A stretch of DNA of 64,000 nt from Bradyrhizobium sp. CB1717 (GCF_029714325.1 NZ_CP121666.1:124001-188000); one strand, 5' to 3'. Positions 37,945 through 50,187 are shown, counted from the first letter of the stretch. Notes: generated from the sequence alone by a model not told the origin. Made by a program: numbers and translations.

Positions 37945-38655
37945 TTAGCCGAGCGCTTGCGCGATCTCGGCGTGGATGGCGTCTGCGACAGCGTTCGGAT
38001 CGGCAGCTTCCACCACCGGACGTCCGACGACGAGATAATCGGCGCCCGCGGTGATGGCGCGGCCCGGCGTCATGATGCGCTTTTGATCGCCGCTAGCCGC
38101 GCCCGCGGGGCGGATGCCGGGGGTGACGAGGCTCATCTGATGGCCGACGATTTTGCGCAGGGCTCCGACTTCTTCGGGCGAGGACACGAGGCCATCGACG
38201 CCGAGCACCTGCGCCTGCTGCGCGCGCGCCTCGACCAGCTCGGAGACGCTGAGCCGATAACCCGCGGCGTGCAGATCATCGTCGTTGTAGGACGTCAGCA
38301 CCGTGACCGCGAGAATCTTCAGGCTGGCACTGCCGCGGCCTTCGACGGCGCCCTTCATGGTCTGCGGATAGGCGTGCACGGTGACGAAGGTCGCGCCCAG
38401 CCGAGCCACGCTCTCCACACCGCGCGTCACCGTGTTGCCGATGTCGTGCATCTTGAGATCGGCAAAGACCTTCTTGCCCTTGTCGGCGAGCTTGCCGATC
38501 AGCGGCAGGCCACCGGCATAAGCGAGCTGATAGCCGATCTTGTAGAACGAGACGCTGTCGCCGAGCTTCGCGATCATCGCCTCCGCGGCATCAACGCTCG
38601 GCAGATCAAGCGCAACGATCAGGCGGTCTTTCGGGGCGATTTCGGCTGGCGTCAT
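37945..38655 (-). CDS. pyrF: Orotidine 5'-phosphate decarboxylase
   Basis: The 236-residue TIM barrel has the catalytic D-x-K-x-x-D motif [13 protein letters not shown] near residue 70, substrate loops [15 protein letters not shown] and [10 protein letters not shown]. It decarboxylates OMP to UMP. It follows the FMN-reductase gene by 6 bases on the same strand, and DUF1330 follows it. Confidence 0.97.
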   Translation of the reverse strand: MTPAEIAPKDRLIVALDLPSVDAAEAMIAKLGDSVSFYKIGYQLAYAGGLPLIGKLADKGKKVFADLKMHDIGNTVTRGVESVARLGATFVTVHAYPQTMKGAVEGRGSASLKILAVTVLTSYNDDDLHAAGYRLSVSELVEARAQQAQVLGVDGLVSSPEEVGALRKIVGHQMSLVTPGIRPAGAASGDQKRIMTPGRAITAGADYLVVGRPVVEAADPNAVADAIHAEIAQALG

Positions 38656-38661
38656 GTCACC

Positions 38662-39240
38662 TCACATCATGCGTTGGGAAACGTCGATCAACTGCGCGAC
38701 CAGCTCCTTCAACGCGGCGATATCGCCCTCGTTCTTCAGCCTGTCCATATCGTCATAGGCCTGGTCGGCAAAGGCGAGCGTCAGCTGGCTGGCAATCACA
38801 TTGGCGTGGCAGGAGGTCAGGATCAGGCGCAATGCCTGGAGCGCGCGGGCGGCACCTAACCGGCTCTGCGAAGCGCCGGCGAGTGCAAAGGTGCGATCGC
38901 GGAACACCGCCCCGCGCGCCTCGTGCAGATCGTGGACACGGCTGACCCAGTCGATCGCGTTCTTGAGCAGCGGCGGCACCGAGGCGTTGTATTCGGGCGA
39001 GACGATCAGCACACCGTGATGCGCACCGATCATGCGCTTCAGATTGATCGCGTTCTTGGGCACGCCGGACTTGGCCTGGAGATCGCCGTCATAGATCGGC
39101 AGCGGAAAATCGGCGAGCGAGATGCGGGTGACGTCGACGCCGGCCCGCGCGAACTCATAGGCCATGACCGCCGCCAGCTTCGCATTGTGCGAGCCGGTGC
39201 GCAGCGAGCCGGGAATGACCAGGATTTTAGGTGCGGACAT
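38662..39240 (-). CDS. NADPH-dependent FMN reductase-like protein
   Basis: The 192-residue flavodoxin-like protein has the FMN phosphate loop PGSLRTGSHNAKLA near residue 9 and the signature SPEYNASVPPLLKNAIDW. These enzymes reduce quinones, chromate or azo compounds using NAD(P)H and FMN. The ATG at 39240 is chosen; the open frame extends to 39279. It is the first gene of a tight unit with pyrF and DUF1330. Confidence 0.88.
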   Translation of the reverse strand: MSAPKILVIPGSLRTGSHNAKLAAVMAYEFARAGVDVTRISLADFPLPIYDGDLQAKSGVPKNAINLKRMIGAHHGVLIVSPEYNASVPPLLKNAIDWVSRVHDLHEARGAVFRDRTFALAGASQSRLGAARALQALRLILTSCHANVIASQLTLAFADQAYDDMDRLKNEGDIAALKELVAQLIDVSQRMM

Positions 39241-39297
39241 CCGCTTCCATGCGTTCGGCGAAACGAGCCCGCCGCGCAAGGAGCAACGCCGGCGGAA

Positions 39298-39897
39298 TTA
39301 GTCCTTGCGATACACCCAGACGCGGGCCGGCGGAAGGTTCATCCAGATCCGTTCCGAGGCCTCTGTGGACACGCCGGGCAGCGATTTCGGGATCGGCGGC
39401 ACCACCGCATAGGTGAACTGGACGAAGGGCGCGCCGGGCGCCAGTGCCGTGAAGGCGTCGCGGATGAGCCGCAGGCGCGTCAGCATCGGTTTTGTGACCA
39501 GCGGGAGGCCCGAGACAACCGCGCCGGCGGGCGCGCCGAGCACGTTCCAGAGCGTGTCGCGCAGGCGGTAGGCATCGCCCTGCACGACCTTGGCTTGCGG
39601 ATAACGGTCGCGCAGCAGCGCGCAGAAGCCGGGATTGTATTCGACGAGGACGAGACGCTTCTGGTCGACACCACGCTCGATCAGCGCCGAGGTGATCGCG
39701 CCGGTGCCGGGCCCGAGCTCGACCACCGGTGCATCGGAATCGACATCGACGTAGTGGGCCATGGTCCGGGCCAAGAGCTTGCCCGACGGCATCACCGCGC
39801 CCATGTGGAGGGGCTTTTCGATCCACGATCTCAGAAAGCGCACCTCGTCGTCGAGACGAGGCTTCTTCAACGCACGCGCGGACGATGGCAATGGCAT
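39298..39897 (-). CDS. pmtA: Phospholipid N-methyltransferase PmtA-like
   Basis: The 199-residue SAM-dependent methyltransferase has motif I VVELGPGTGAITSALI and a PmtA-like N terminus (FLRSWIEKPLHMGAVMPSGK, LARTMAHYVD). In rhizobia PmtA methylates phosphatidylethanolamine to phosphatidylcholine, a membrane lipid needed for symbiosis. Its location directly after dnaJ on the same strand matches the known dnaKJ-pmtA linkage in Bradyrhizobium and Agrobacterium, which is strong context evidence. Substrate specificity is inferred, as rhizobia have several PmtX paralogues. Confidence 0.85.
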   Translation of the reverse strand: MPLPSSARALKKPRLDDEVRFLRSWIEKPLHMGAVMPSGKLLARTMAHYVDVDSDAPVVELGPGTGAITSALIERGVDQKRLVLVEYNPGFCALLRDRYPQAKVVQGDAYRLRDTLWNVLGAPAGAVVSGLPLVTKPMLTRLRLIRDAFTALAPGAPFVQFTYAVVPPIPKSLPGVSTEASERIWMNLPPARVWVYRKD

Positions 39898-39984
39898 GTC
39901 AGGACCGGACGGGACCGCGGGACGCGGCGTGTCAGAAAATGGTCATAAACAGGTATAGGCCGCAGGCGATACGGTCAAGCCGAG

Positions 39985-41106
39985 TCAGCCCGCCCGATTA
40001 CCGAAGAAGTCCTTGACCTTGGCGAAGAAACCCTCGGATTCCGGCTGGGTGTTACCGGAGGAGAGCTTTTCGAACTCGGCCAGCAATTCCTGCTGCTTCT
40101 TGGTGAGGTTCTGCGGGGTCTCGACCACGACTTGAACGTACATGTCGCCGGTCTGGCGCGAGCGCAGCACCGGCATGCCTTTTGATGCAATGCGGAATCG
40201 ACGGTTGGACTGGGTCCCGGCCGGCACCTTCACCTTGGCCTTGGCCTTGTCGATGGTCGGCACCTCGAATTCACCGCCAAGCGCGGCCGTCACCATCGAG
40301 ATCGGCACCCGGCAATGCAAATCGGCGCCGTCGCGCTGGAAGAACTGGTGCTGGGCCAGCGACAGGAAGATGTAGAGGTCGCCCGGCGGACCACCACGGA
40401 CGCCTGCCTCGCCTTCGCCGGCGAGCCTGATCCTCGTGCCGTCCTCGACACCTTGGGGAATGTTGACCGAGAGCGTGCGCTCGCGGGTGACGCGGCCCTG
40501 GCCCGAGCAGGACGGGCAGGCGTCCTCGATCATCTGGCCACGGCCCTGGCAGCCCGGGCAGGTGCGTTCGAGCGTGAAGAAGCCCTGCGACTGCCGCACG
40601 CGGCCGGCGCCGCCACAGGTCGAGCAGGTCTTCGGCTTGGTGCCGGCCTTGGCGCCGATGCCCGAGCAGGCCTCGCAGGTGACCGAGACCGGGATCTCGA
40701 TCTGCGCGGTCTTGCCACCAAAGGCTTCCTCGAGCGTGATTTCCATGTTGTAGCGCAGGTCGGCGCCGCGCTCGCGGCCGCCGCGGCCGCGCTGTCCGGC
40801 CATGCCGAACAGATCCTCGAAAATGTCGGAGAAGGAGGAGGCGAAGCCTGCGCCGAAACCGGCGCCGCCGCCGCCCTGCTCGAAGGCCGCATGGCCGAAG
40901 CGGTCATAGGCCGCGCGCTTGTCCTTGTCCTTCAGGACTTCGTAGGCCTCGTTGATTTCCTTGAACTTGACCTCGCTGGTGTCGTCCCCGGGATTGCGGT
41001 CGGGGTGGAACTTCATCGCCAGCTTGCGGAAGGACGATTTCAGGACGGAATCGTCAGCGGTGCGTTCGACTTCGAGGGTTTCGTAATAGCAGCGCTTGGT
41101 GGACAT
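39985..41106 (-). CDS. dnaJ: Chaperone DnaJ
   Basis: The 373-residue protein has a J-domain with the HPD motif in [10 protein letters not shown] (residues 33-35), a G/F-rich region ([20 protein letters not shown]), four zinc-finger CxxCxG-type repeats ([41 protein letters not shown]) and the C-terminal substrate-binding domains. It works with DnaK and GrpE in protein folding. It is downstream of dnaK on the same strand with a 260-base gap. Confidence 0.98.
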   Translation of the reverse strand: MSTKRCYYETLEVERTADDSVLKSSFRKLAMKFHPDRNPGDDTSEVKFKEINEAYEVLKDKDKRAAYDRFGHAAFEQGGGGAGFGAGFASSFSDIFEDLFGMAGQRGRGGRERGADLRYNMEITLEEAFGGKTAQIEIPVSVTCEACSGIGAKAGTKPKTCSTCGGAGRVRQSQGFFTLERTCPGCQGRGQMIEDACPSCSGQGRVTRERTLSVNIPQGVEDGTRIRLAGEGEAGVRGGPPGDLYIFLSLAQHQFFQRDGADLHCRVPISMVTAALGGEFEVPTIDKAKAKVKVPAGTQSNRRFRIASKGMPVLRSRQTGDMYVQVVVETPQNLTKKQQELLAEFEKLSSGNTQPESEGFFAKVKDFFGNRAG

Positions 41107-41366
41107 GGCGGGCTCGGTCTATCCAATCGCGAGTCAAGTCGGAGCGAAACGATGTCGCCACGCGACCATATAGGCAGCCTTCCGCCTTGCGGCAGAGGGC
41201 AGCACGGCGGCGTTGAGAATAACGGCTGGGAATTGCTTGATCGTAACGGGGCCGACTTTCGAAGAGTCTTGGCCCGTTCGTCCCGACACGACGGCCTCCC
41301 CCGTGAGGGAGGAGGCCGGTAGCGCGTGTGGGGTCCAAGTCGTCCGCATCATCACCCTCTTGGGGT
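41107..41366. other. dnaK-dnaJ intergenic region, no gene
   Basis: This 260-base gap between dnaK and dnaJ holds no obvious gene and no perfect hairpin with a U tract. Some partial inverted pairs (ggcctcccccgtgagg) may destabilise or process the transcript between dnaK and dnaJ. Confidence 0.4.
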
Positions 41367-43268
<1,902 letters not shown>

Positions 43269-43660
43269 GGTCCTGATATCCTTCTTTTTGCGGCAGGTTG
43301 GCTGGGCCCAGAAGGCACCCGAACCGAAACCCCCTAAGATCAAACATCCGCGATATTGCGATGATTGAGGCTCATATAGGAGGGGGGGAGGGGGCCGCAA
43401 GGACCGAAGCAACGTTTCGGCCGTGAAAACATTGGGTTTTAGGAGCTGATATCCGGGCTCAACCGCCCTTGCGGGTGAGGAAATATTAACAGGTCCCGCG
43501 ATCCGCTACGCCGCCCCGGCAACCCGCCACACCCTGTTACGGCGGGGCCAAACCCGCTAAAAGGCGGGCCGGCCGACAGCCGCGCAAGGCGGCTTCGCGC
43601 GACAATGCGGCCCGGTGGAAGACCATCGAACGGCCTCAATGTGAACCAATCAGAGTGCCC
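43269..43660. other. 392-bp divergent promoter region dnaK / exported protein
   Basis: It holds the dnaK heat-shock promoter and probably the promoter for the plus-strand gene at 43661. No other gene, repeat or RNA is seen. Confidence 0.6.
43371..43402 (-). promoter_or_regulatory. Heat-shock sigma factor (RpoH) promoter of dnaK
   Basis: On the minus strand, CCTTGCGG (revcomp of 43395-43402) is the -35, and 17 bases after its CTTG core begins CCTATATGAG (revcomp of 43371-43380) as the -10. These match the alphaproteobacterial RpoH consensus CTTG-N17-CYTATnTnnG. The expected start lies near 43364, giving a leader of about 95 bases. Confidence 0.8.
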
Positions 43661-44602
43661 ATGAAGCTGATCCGCCCCCTCGCCGCGCTCGCCTTTCTCA
43701 TCGCCTCCGCGCTTCCGGCCCTGGCTGCCGACGCCGTCTTCCCGCCCGGCCTGCGCCTCGGCATGGTGCCGCTGGTCGGCCTCAGCACGGCAAAAACCTT
43801 CCCGGGCTTCGAGAGCGAGGACGGCAGCGTCAAGGTGCTGATCACCGAGCTGCCGCCGGCAGCCTATGGCGAGGTCGTGAGCGCCTTCAATTCCAATCCG
43901 GCCGGCCCTGGCGGCGTCAAGCAGGACAAGATCGAGACGCCAGCGGGCCTTGCCTATTTCACCACCGAGAGCGGCAAGGCCGGCGAGACCCCGGTGAAGC
44001 GCTACTCGATGATCGTGCCGGGCGCCGGCTTCTCCGGCTATGTCGCCGTGCAGATCCCGGAGAATGCGACCAAGATCTACACCGACGAGGCGGTGCGGCA
44101 GATGTTTGCGAGCGCCACGACCCGCAAGCAGGTCTCGGCCGAAGAGCAGATCGCGTTGATGCCGTTCAAGATCACCGATCTCGCCGACTTCAAGGACATC
44201 CGCACGCTGGCGCCGGGCTCGAGCATCATCCTGGCCGACGGCAACGAGAGTGCAGGCTATGAGTCGAAGCCGTTCATGATCCTCGGCCTGATCGGCGCCA
44301 CCCCGCAGCAGGCCGACGATCGCGCCCGCTTCGCCCAGGAGGCCGCGCTGCAGATCCCCGGCGTGCGCGAATCCCGCGTCACCATGTCCGAGCCGATCCG
44401 CATCAACGGCCAGCAGGGCTTTGAGACCCGGATCGACGGCGTCAGCGGCAAGGACAAGACGCCGGTGACCGTGGTGCAGTGGATCCGCTTCTCCAGCGGC
44501 GGCGCCTCGCTGCGCATCATCGCCAGCGCCCCGCGCGACCAGTGGCAAGCCGCCTTCACCCGCTTCCGTGCCGTGCGCGACGGGATTCAGCCGAAGGGGT
44601 AG
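43661..44602 (+). CDS. Exported protein of unknown function
   Basis: The 313-residue protein has a signal peptide (LIRPLAALAFLIASALPALA, cleavage near residue 22-24) and a soluble mature part of alternating strands without membrane segments. It looks like a periplasmic conserved hypothetical protein of Bradyrhizobium; I recognise no catalytic motif. The ATG at 43661 is used; a GTG at 43655 is possible. Confidence 0.75.
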   Translation: MKLIRPLAALAFLIASALPALAADAVFPPGLRLGMVPLVGLSTAKTFPGFESEDGSVKVLITELPPAAYGEVVSAFNSNPAGPGGVKQDKIETPAGLAYFTTESGKAGETPVKRYSMIVPGAGFSGYVAVQIPENATKIYTDEAVRQMFASATTRKQVSAEEQIALMPFKITDLADFKDIRTLAPGSSIILADGNESAGYESKPFMILGLIGATPQQADDRARFAQEAALQIPGVRESRVTMSEPIRINGQQGFETRIDGVSGKDKTPVTVVQWIRFSSGGASLRIIASAPRDQWQAAFTRFRAVRDGIQPKG

Positions 44603-44628
44603 GCCCGAGGCGCTCCAACACACTCGGT

Positions 44629-44673
44629 GTCGTCCCGGCCCCCGCGCGCAATTGCGCGCTAGGCCGGGACGAC
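44629..44673. repeat. Short palindrome gtcgtcccggcc ... ggccgggacgac
   Basis: A 12-base perfect inverted pair encloses cccgcgcgcaattgcgcgcta, itself partly palindromic (gcgcgcaattgcgcgc). It may serve as terminator-like structure for the upstream exported-protein gene, but no U tract follows. Confidence 0.8.
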
Positions 44674-44792
44674 AGTGAGTTTGGGGCTAGCAGCCCAACC
44701 CCTCACCAATACCGGCTGCATTTTCGGGCTTCTGTTCGTATACGAACGGAACTAGGCTTCCCCCGTTGGATCATCCTGGAGGGAGGCGAACG

Positions 44793-45515
44793 ATGCTTGA
44801 TCGACGACAAATCCTCGCGGCGCTTGGAACGACGGCGCTGGCGACCCTCGCGCCAACGGCGCTGTTCGCAGCGGCATCGATCAAGCCGGACGATGCGTCC
44901 GCGCTGCTGGTGATCGACGTGCAGAACTGCTTCCTGCCCGGCGGCAGTCTCGCCGTGAAGGAAGGCGAACAGGTGGTGCCGGTCATCAACAAAATGGCGA
45001 AAGCGTTTTCGAACGTGGTGATGACGCAGGACTGGCACACGCCCGGCCACGTGTCGTTTGCGTCGGTCCATTCCGGCAAGAAGCCGTTCGAGACCATCGA
45101 TCTTCCTTACGGCAAGCAGGTGCTGTGGCCGGACCATTGCGTGCAGGGCACCGATGGCGCTTCGCTGTCGAAGGACCTGTCGATCCCGCACGCCGAGCTC
45201 ATCATCCGCAAGGGTTTTCACAAGGACGTCGACAGCTACTCGGCGTTCCTCGAAGCCGACGGCAAGACCTCGACCGGGCTCGCCGGCTACCTGAAGGGCC
45301 GCAAGATCAAGCGCGTCTTCGTCGCCGGCCTTGCGACGGACTTCTGCGTCGCCTGGACCGCGCTGGACGCGCGCAAGGCGGGCTTCGAGGTCTACGTCGT
45401 GGAGGACGCCTGCCGCGGCATCGACACCCAGGGCTCGCTGGCAAAGGCCTGGGCCGACATGGCCAAGGCCGGCGTGAAGCGGATTCAGTCCGCGGATATC
45501 GCGGTGAGCGCGTAA
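44793..45515 (+). CDS. pncA: Exported nicotinamidase/isochorismatase-like amidase
   Basis: The 240-residue protein is a nicotinamidase by motif: D42 in LLVIDVQNCFLPGG, K140 in IIRKGFHKD, C185 in GLATDFCVAW (catalytic triad), and metal ligands D80, H82 and H86 in TQDWHTPGH. It would hydrolyse nicotinamide to nicotinate in NAD salvage. The first 27 residues (LDRRQILAALGTTALATLAP then TALFAAA) look like a secretion signal, so the enzyme may be periplasmic; most nicotinamidases are cytoplasmic. The ATG at 44793 has a strong GGAGGGAGG site. Confidence 0.85.
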   Translation: MLDRRQILAALGTTALATLAPTALFAAASIKPDDASALLVIDVQNCFLPGGSLAVKEGEQVVPVINKMAKAFSNVVMTQDWHTPGHVSFASVHSGKKPFETIDLPYGKQVLWPDHCVQGTDGASLSKDLSIPHAELIIRKGFHKDVDSYSAFLEADGKTSTGLAGYLKGRKIKRVFVAGLATDFCVAWTALDARKAGFEVYVVEDACRGIDTQGSLAKAWADMAKAGVKRIQSADIAVSA

Positions 45516-45547
45516 GGCAGCGCGCAACACTGCAAGACCCTTATCCA

Positions 45548-45578
45548 GAGGAGCGCGCTTCTTCGCGCGCGGCTCCTC
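45548..45578. terminator. Palindrome between pncA and grpE (possible bidirectional terminator)
   Basis: gaggagc-gcgcttcttcgcgcg-cggctcctc: arms gaggagc and gctcctc plus inner gcgcg/cgcgc. It lies between convergent pncA and grpE. The sequence is REP-like; U tract is weak. Termination is inference. Confidence 0.45.
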
Positions 45579-45596
45579 ACCATGAGGGCCCGAGAC

Positions 45597-46214
45597 TCAG
45601 TTCGTCGCGCCGCTCGACTCGTTGTTGTTCGCCGCAGGCGCGGCCTTCGCGCCGCCCTTGGCGACACCGACCAAGGCCGGACGCAGCACGCGGTCGCCGA
45701 TGGTGTAGCCGGCCTGCATGATCTGCACCACGGTGCCCGACGGCACCGACGGATCAGGCACCTCGTACATCGCCTGGTGGAAGTTCGGGTCGAACTTCTG
45801 GCCCTGCGGATCGAGCTTCTTCACGCCGTGCTTTTCCAGCGCGTTGAGCAGCGAGCGCTCGGTGAGCTCGACGCCCTCGATCAGCGAGATCAGGCCGGGA
45901 TCGGCGGTGGCACGGGCCTCGGCCGGAACCGCATCAAGCGCGCGCTGGAGATTGTCGGCGATGTCGAGCACGTCGCGGGCAAAGCCGGTGATGCCGTAGA
46001 GGCGGGCGTCAGCGACCTCCTTGGTGGTGCGCTTGCGCAAATTCTCCATCTCGGCCAGCGTCCGCAGCATGCGGTCGCGCGCCTCGGCGGCTTCCTTCTG
46101 CAACATTTCGACCGAGCCGGGCTCGGGATCGTCGGGCATGATGTAGGGTTTTGACACCACGGGCTCGCCGGTCGCTGCAGTCGTGTCTTCGGGTTGCCGG
46201 TCTTGCTCGGTCAT
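45597..46214 (-). CDS. grpE: Nucleotide exchange factor GrpE
   Basis: The 205-residue protein has a helical N-terminal coiled coil and the GrpE signature ([14 protein letters not shown] ... [20 protein letters not shown]). It releases ADP from DnaK. The gene follows hrcA on the same strand with 96 bases between. N- and C-terminal tails are low-complexity. Confidence 0.96.
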   Translation of the reverse strand: MTEQDRQPEDTTAATGEPVVSKPYIMPDDPEPGSVEMLQKEAAEARDRMLRTLAEMENLRKRTTKEVADARLYGITGFARDVLDIADNLQRALDAVPAEARATADPGLISLIEGVELTERSLLNALEKHGVKKLDPQGQKFDPNFHQAMYEVPDPSVPSGTVVQIMQAGYTIGDRVLRPALVGVAKGGAKAAPAANNNESSGATN

Positions 46215-46310
46215 CGGCTTTAATCTCGAACTCGTTTCCAGGGATTGTTGGCCCGGATATCGTGCCTAAGCGCACGAAAATCAAGCGCCCGTGATCGGCG
46301 CAAATGCCGG

Positions 46311-47399
46311 TCAGCCCCCCAGAAGGCGGCTGACGATGCGGGCGGCATAGTCCACGGTCGGGATCACGCGGGCGTAATTCAGCCGCGTCGGCCCGATCAC
46401 GCCCAAAACACCGACGATGTGGCCGGCGGCATCCCGATAGGGCGAGATGATGGTGGAGGAGCCGGACAGGGAAAACAGCTTGTTCTCCGAGCCGATGAAG
46501 ATGCGCACCCCCTCGGCGGTCTCGGCGCGGCCGAGCAGGTCGATCACGCCGCGCTTGGTCTCGAGGTCGTCGAACAACAGGCGCACCCGCTCCAGATCCT
46601 CCAGCGCGTGCAGATCTTCCAGCAGATTGGCGTGGCCGCGGACAATGAGCTGGCGGTCCTCGTTCTCGCCGCCCGACCAGCTGGCGATGCCGGCCGAGAT
46701 CACCTTTTGCGTCAGCTGATCGAGCTCGGCGCGGGCTTGCCCGAGCGCGGTTTCGAGCTCGAGCCGCGCCTCGGCGAGGGTCCGGCCGCGAATCCGCGCA
46801 TTGAGGAAATTGCCGGCTTCGGTGATCGCGGACGATGGAACTCCGGGCGGCAGCGTCAGCACGCGGTTTTCGACCTGGCCGTCCTCGCCGACCAGGATCA
46901 CCAGCGCTTTTTCGGGTTCCAGGCGGACGAATTCGATGTGCTTGAGCCGCGCATTGGATTTCGGCGTCAACACCACCGCGGCCGCGCGGGTCAGGCCCGA
47001 CAGCCGCGTCAGCGCCTGGTCCAGCGCCGCCTCGACCGACTGGGCCTGGCCGACCGTGGCAAGCTGGCTCTGGATCGACTGCCGTTCGGCTTCGGTGAGA
47101 TCGCCGACCTGCATCAGGGCGTCGACGAAGAACCGCAGCCCGAGTTCCGTCGGCAGCCGGCCCGCCGAGGTGTGCGGGGCATAGATCAGGCCGAGCTGTT
47201 CCAGGTCCGCCATGACGTTGCGCACCGAGGCCGGCGACAGCGGCATGGCGATCAGGCGGGAAATGTTGCGCGAGCCGACCGGCTCGCCGGTCGCGAGATA
47301 GCTTTCGACAATTTGACGAAAGATGTCGCGGGAGCGCTCGTTGAGCTGGGCGAGGCCTGCGCGCGGCGCGATCAGATGGATCGGATCGTGATGGGCCAC
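46311..47399 (-). CDS. hrcA: Heat-inducible transcription repressor HrcA
   Basis: The 362-residue protein has an N-terminal winged helix ([40 protein letters not shown]), GAF-like core and a C-terminal dimerisation region ([18 protein letters not shown]). HrcA binds CIRCE elements, typically at groESL. I see no CIRCE (TTAGCACTC-N9-GAGTGCTAA) before hrcA, dnaK or grpE here. The start is a GTG at 47399 with AGGAG nine bases upstream. grpE follows on the same strand. Confidence 0.96.
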   Translation of the reverse strand: MAHHDPIHLIAPRAGLAQLNERSRDIFRQIVESYLATGEPVGSRNISRLIAMPLSPASVRNVMADLEQLGLIYAPHTSAGRLPTELGLRFFVDALMQVGDLTEAERQSIQSQLATVGQAQSVEAALDQALTRLSGLTRAAAVVLTPKSNARLKHIEFVRLEPEKALVILVGEDGQVENRVLTLPPGVPSSAITEAGNFLNARIRGRTLAEARLELETALGQARAELDQLTQKVISAGIASWSGGENEDRQLIVRGHANLLEDLHALEDLERVRLLFDDLETKRGVIDLLGRAETAEGVRIFIGSENKLFSLSGSSTIISPYRDAAGHIVGVLGVIGPTRLNYARVIPTVDYAARIVSRLLGG

Positions 47400-47568
47400 A
47401 GACGGTAACTCCTCTCAGATGCTCATAATTTGTCCATCCGGCACGGTTCTGACAAGCGTGGCGTTTGCGGGGTGGAAAACCGGGGGTGAAAAAGCCTTGC
47501 CGCATACCCTCACCCCACCTACAAGCACCGCGAACAGCCCCTTTTCCGAGAATTTTGGAGGATTTCCC

Positions 47569-48282
47569 ATGCGGCCAAGCCGCCGTGCGCCCGACGAATT
47601 GCGCCCCGTGACGCTGGAGCGCGGCGTGGTCAAATATGCGGAAGGCTCCTGCCTGGTGAAATTCGGCGACACCCATGTGCTGGTCACCGCCACACTGGAG
47701 GACCGCCTGCCGCCATGGCTGAAGGGCCAGGGCCGCGGCTGGGTCACCGCCGAATACGGCATGCTGCCACGCGCGACCTCCGAACGCACCCGCCGCGAGG
47801 CCTCCGCCGGCAAGCAGAGCGGCCGCACCGTCGAGATCCAGCGCCTGATCGGCCGCTCGCTTCGCACCATCGTCGACCTCGAAGCGCTCGGCGAGCGCCA
47901 GATCACGGTCGATTGCGACGTGCTCCAGGCCGACGGCGGCACCCGCACGGCCTCTATCACCGGCGCCTGGGTCGCGCTCGCCGATTGCATCAACTGGATG
48001 AAGGCGCGCAACATGATCAAGGCCAACGTGCTGCGCGACAACGTCGCCGCGATCTCCTGCGGCATCTACAATGGCACGCCGGTGCTCGATCTCGACTATG
48101 CCGAGGATTCGGAAGCCCAGACCGACGCCAATTTCGTCATGACCGGCGATGGCCGCATCATCGAGGTGCAGGGCACCGCGGAACGCGAGCCGTTCACGGA
48201 AGCCGAGTTCCTGGCGCTGATGGCGCTGGCGCGCAAGGGCGTCGCGCGTCTCGTGGACTTGCAGAAACTAGCTGTCGCGTAG
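47569..48282 (+). CDS. rph: Ribonuclease PH
   Basis: The 237-residue phosphorolytic exonuclease has [39 protein letters not shown], the metal-binding [20 protein letters not shown] and [20 protein letters not shown]. It trims tRNA 3' ends using phosphate. The ATG at 47569 has TTGGAGG upstream. The rdgB and hemW genes follow on the same strand; divergent from hrcA. Confidence 0.97.
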   Translation: MRPSRRAPDELRPVTLERGVVKYAEGSCLVKFGDTHVLVTATLEDRLPPWLKGQGRGWVTAEYGMLPRATSERTRREASAGKQSGRTVEIQRLIGRSLRTIVDLEALGERQITVDCDVLQADGGTRTASITGAWVALADCINWMKARNMIKANVLRDNVAAISCGIYNGTPVLDLDYAEDSEAQTDANFVMTGDGRIIEVQGTAEREPFTEAEFLALMALARKGVARLVDLQKLAVA

Positions 48283-48293
48283 TCAATAGGCCC

Positions 48294-48929
48294 ATGCACC
48301 GTCGAATCACCGGAAAGCTCGTCATCGCCACCCACAATCCCGGCAAGCTCGCCGAGATGAAGGAGCTGCTTGCGCCGTACGGGATCGAGGCGGTGTCGGC
48401 CGGTGAGCTCGGCCTGGACGAGCCGGATGAGACCGGCAACGACTTCCGCAGCAACGCCGCGATCAAGGCGATCGCCGCCGCGCGCGCGACCAGGCTTCCG
48501 TCCTTCGCCGACGATTCCGGCATCGTCGTCGACGCGCTCGACGGCGCACCCGGCATCTACAGCGCGCGCTGGGCCGGTCCGACCAAGGATTTCAACGCGG
48601 CGATGGCCCAGATCGAGCGGCTGTTGCAGGAACGCGGCGCGACCACGCCTGCAAAGCGCACCGCGCATTTCGTCTCCGCGCTCTGCGTCGCCTGGCCCGA
48701 CGATCATCTCGAAGAGGTCGAGGCGCGCGTCGACGGCACGCTGGCCTGGCCGCCGCGCGGCACCGCCGGCTTCGGCTACGACCCGATGTTCCTGCCCGAT
48801 GGCCACAGCCGCACCTTCGGCGAGATGGAAAGCATCGAGAAGCACGGCCTGCCGCCGCTCGGCCTCGGCCTGTCGCATCGCGCCCGCGCCTTCGTGAAAC
48901 TGGCGGAGATCTGCCTTGAGCCGCGCTAA
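48294..48929 (+). CDS. rdgB: XTP/dITP diphosphatase (RdgB/HAM1 family)
   Basis: The 211-residue protein has the N-terminal [19 protein letters not shown], the catalytic [17 protein letters not shown] and [15 protein letters not shown]. It hydrolyses deaminated purine nucleoside triphosphates so they are not incorporated into DNA. The start is an ATG 11 bases after rph. Its end overlaps the apparent hemW start by 14 bases. Confidence 0.96.
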   Translation: MHRRITGKLVIATHNPGKLAEMKELLAPYGIEAVSAGELGLDEPDETGNDFRSNAAIKAIAAARATRLPSFADDSGIVVDALDGAPGIYSARWAGPTKDFNAAMAQIERLLQERGATTPAKRTAHFVSALCVAWPDDHLEEVEARVDGTLAWPPRGTAGFGYDPMFLPDGHSRTFGEMESIEKHGLPPLGLGLSHRARAFVKLAEICLEPR

Positions 48930-50070
48930 GGAAGCCTTCGGCGTCTACGTGCACTGGCCGTTCTGCCTGTCGAAGTGCCCGTACTGCGACTTCAACAGCC
49001 ATGTCCGCCACGCCGCGATCGACGAGGCGCGGTTTGCTTCGGCCTTCGCGCGCGAGATCGCAACGACCGCCGAGCGCGCGCCCGGTCGTGAAGTGACCTC
49101 GATCTTCCTCGGCGGCGGCACGCCGTCGCTGATGCAGCCTTCAACCGTCGGCGCGGTGCTCGATGCCATCGGCAAGCACTGGACCGTCGCAGGCGACGTC
49201 GAGGTGACACTGGAAGCGAACCCGACCAGCGTCGAGGCCACGCGCTTTGCCGGCTATCGCGCCGCCGGCATCAACCGCGTCTCGCTCGGCGTGCAGGCGC
49301 TCGACGATGCGTCGCTCAAAGCGCTGGGCCGTCTGCACAGCGCGCGCGAAGCACTCGATGCCGTCGCCATCGCGCGCCGTTCGTTCGACCGCTATTCTTT
49401 CGACCTGATCTACGCCCGCCCGGACCAGACGCCCGCGATGTGGGCCGATGAGCTGCGGCACGCGATCGATGAGGCCGCCGAACATCTGTCGCTCTATCAA
49501 TTGACGATCGAGGAAGGCACGCCGTTCTTCGGCCTGCACCAGGCCGGCAAATTGAAGACGCCGGACGAAGCCGTCGCGCGCGCGCTCTACGACGTCACGC
49601 AGGAGACCTGCGACAAGCTCGGGCTCCCCGCCTACGAGATTTCCAACCACGCGCGGCGCGGCGCCGAGTGCCGGCACAATCTGGTCTACTGGCGCGGCGA
49701 GGAATATGCCGGTATCGGCCCGGGCGCGCACGGCCGCCTCGACATCGACGGCGTGCGGCATGCCACCGCCACCGAGAAGCGCCCCGAAGCCTGGCTGATG
49801 CGGGTCGAGACCAACGGCCACGGCGTCGTCACCGACGATCTCCTCAACAGCGAGGAGCGCGCCGACGAATTCCTGCTGATGGGACTGCGTCTCGCCGAGG
49901 GCATCGACCCCGAGCGCTACACCGCTCTCTCCGGTCGCCCGCTCGACCCCAAGCGCATCGCGTTGTTGCGCGAGGAAGGCGCGATCACGGTCGATACGAC
50001 GGGACGGTTGCGCGTGACCAGCAGCGGTTTTCCGGTGCTGGATGCGGTGGTCGCGGATCTGGCGGCGTAA
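48916..50070 (+). CDS. hemW: Radical SAM heme chaperone HemW
   Basis: The 384-residue protein has the radical SAM cluster [13 protein letters not shown] near residue 17 and the HemW-type [13 protein letters not shown], then the SAM region ([11 protein letters not shown]), [14 protein letters not shown] and [12 protein letters not shown]. HemW loads heme rather than oxidising coproporphyrinogen. The start appears to be a TTG at 48916, overlapping rdgB; the next in-frame candidate (GTG at 48951) falls in the conserved HWPFC region, so the TTG is favoured. Confidence 0.93.
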   Translation: MSRAKEAFGVYVHWPFCLSKCPYCDFNSHVRHAAIDEARFASAFAREIATTAERAPGREVTSIFLGGGTPSLMQPSTVGAVLDAIGKHWTVAGDVEVTLEANPTSVEATRFAGYRAAGINRVSLGVQALDDASLKALGRLHSAREALDAVAIARRSFDRYSFDLIYARPDQTPAMWADELRHAIDEAAEHLSLYQLTIEEGTPFFGLHQAGKLKTPDEAVARALYDVTQETCDKLGLPAYEISNHARRGAECRHNLVYWRGEEYAGIGPGAHGRLDIDGVRHATATEKRPEAWLMRVETNGHGVVTDDLLNSEERADEFLLMGLRLAEGIDPERYTALSGRPLDPKRIALLREEGAITVDTTGRLRVTSSGFPVLDAVVADLAA

Positions 50071-50079
50071 CGCGCTGCC

Positions 50080-50170
50080 GTAGGGTGGGCAAAGGCGCAC
50101 TTGCGCCGTGCCCACGATCTCTTCGCAAATTCGCATGAATGGTGGGCACGCTTCGCTTTGCCCACCCTAC
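50080..50170. repeat. Palindromic repeat (gtagggtgggcaaag family)
   Basis: Starts gtagggtgggcaaaggcgca and ends gctttgcccaccctac; inner arms cgtgcccacga and ggtgggcacg are inverted. Same family as 35773-35862. It lies between convergent hemW and the LppC gene. Confidence 0.9.
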
Positions 50171-50187
50171 GGCACCGTCGTCCCTCG

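Noticed and set aside
46245..47408. 387-residue + strand frame over hrcA
   Set aside because: Shadow of hrcA.
47400..47568. CIRCE element upstream of hrcA
   Set aside because: No TTAGCACTC/GAGTGCTAA pair is present.
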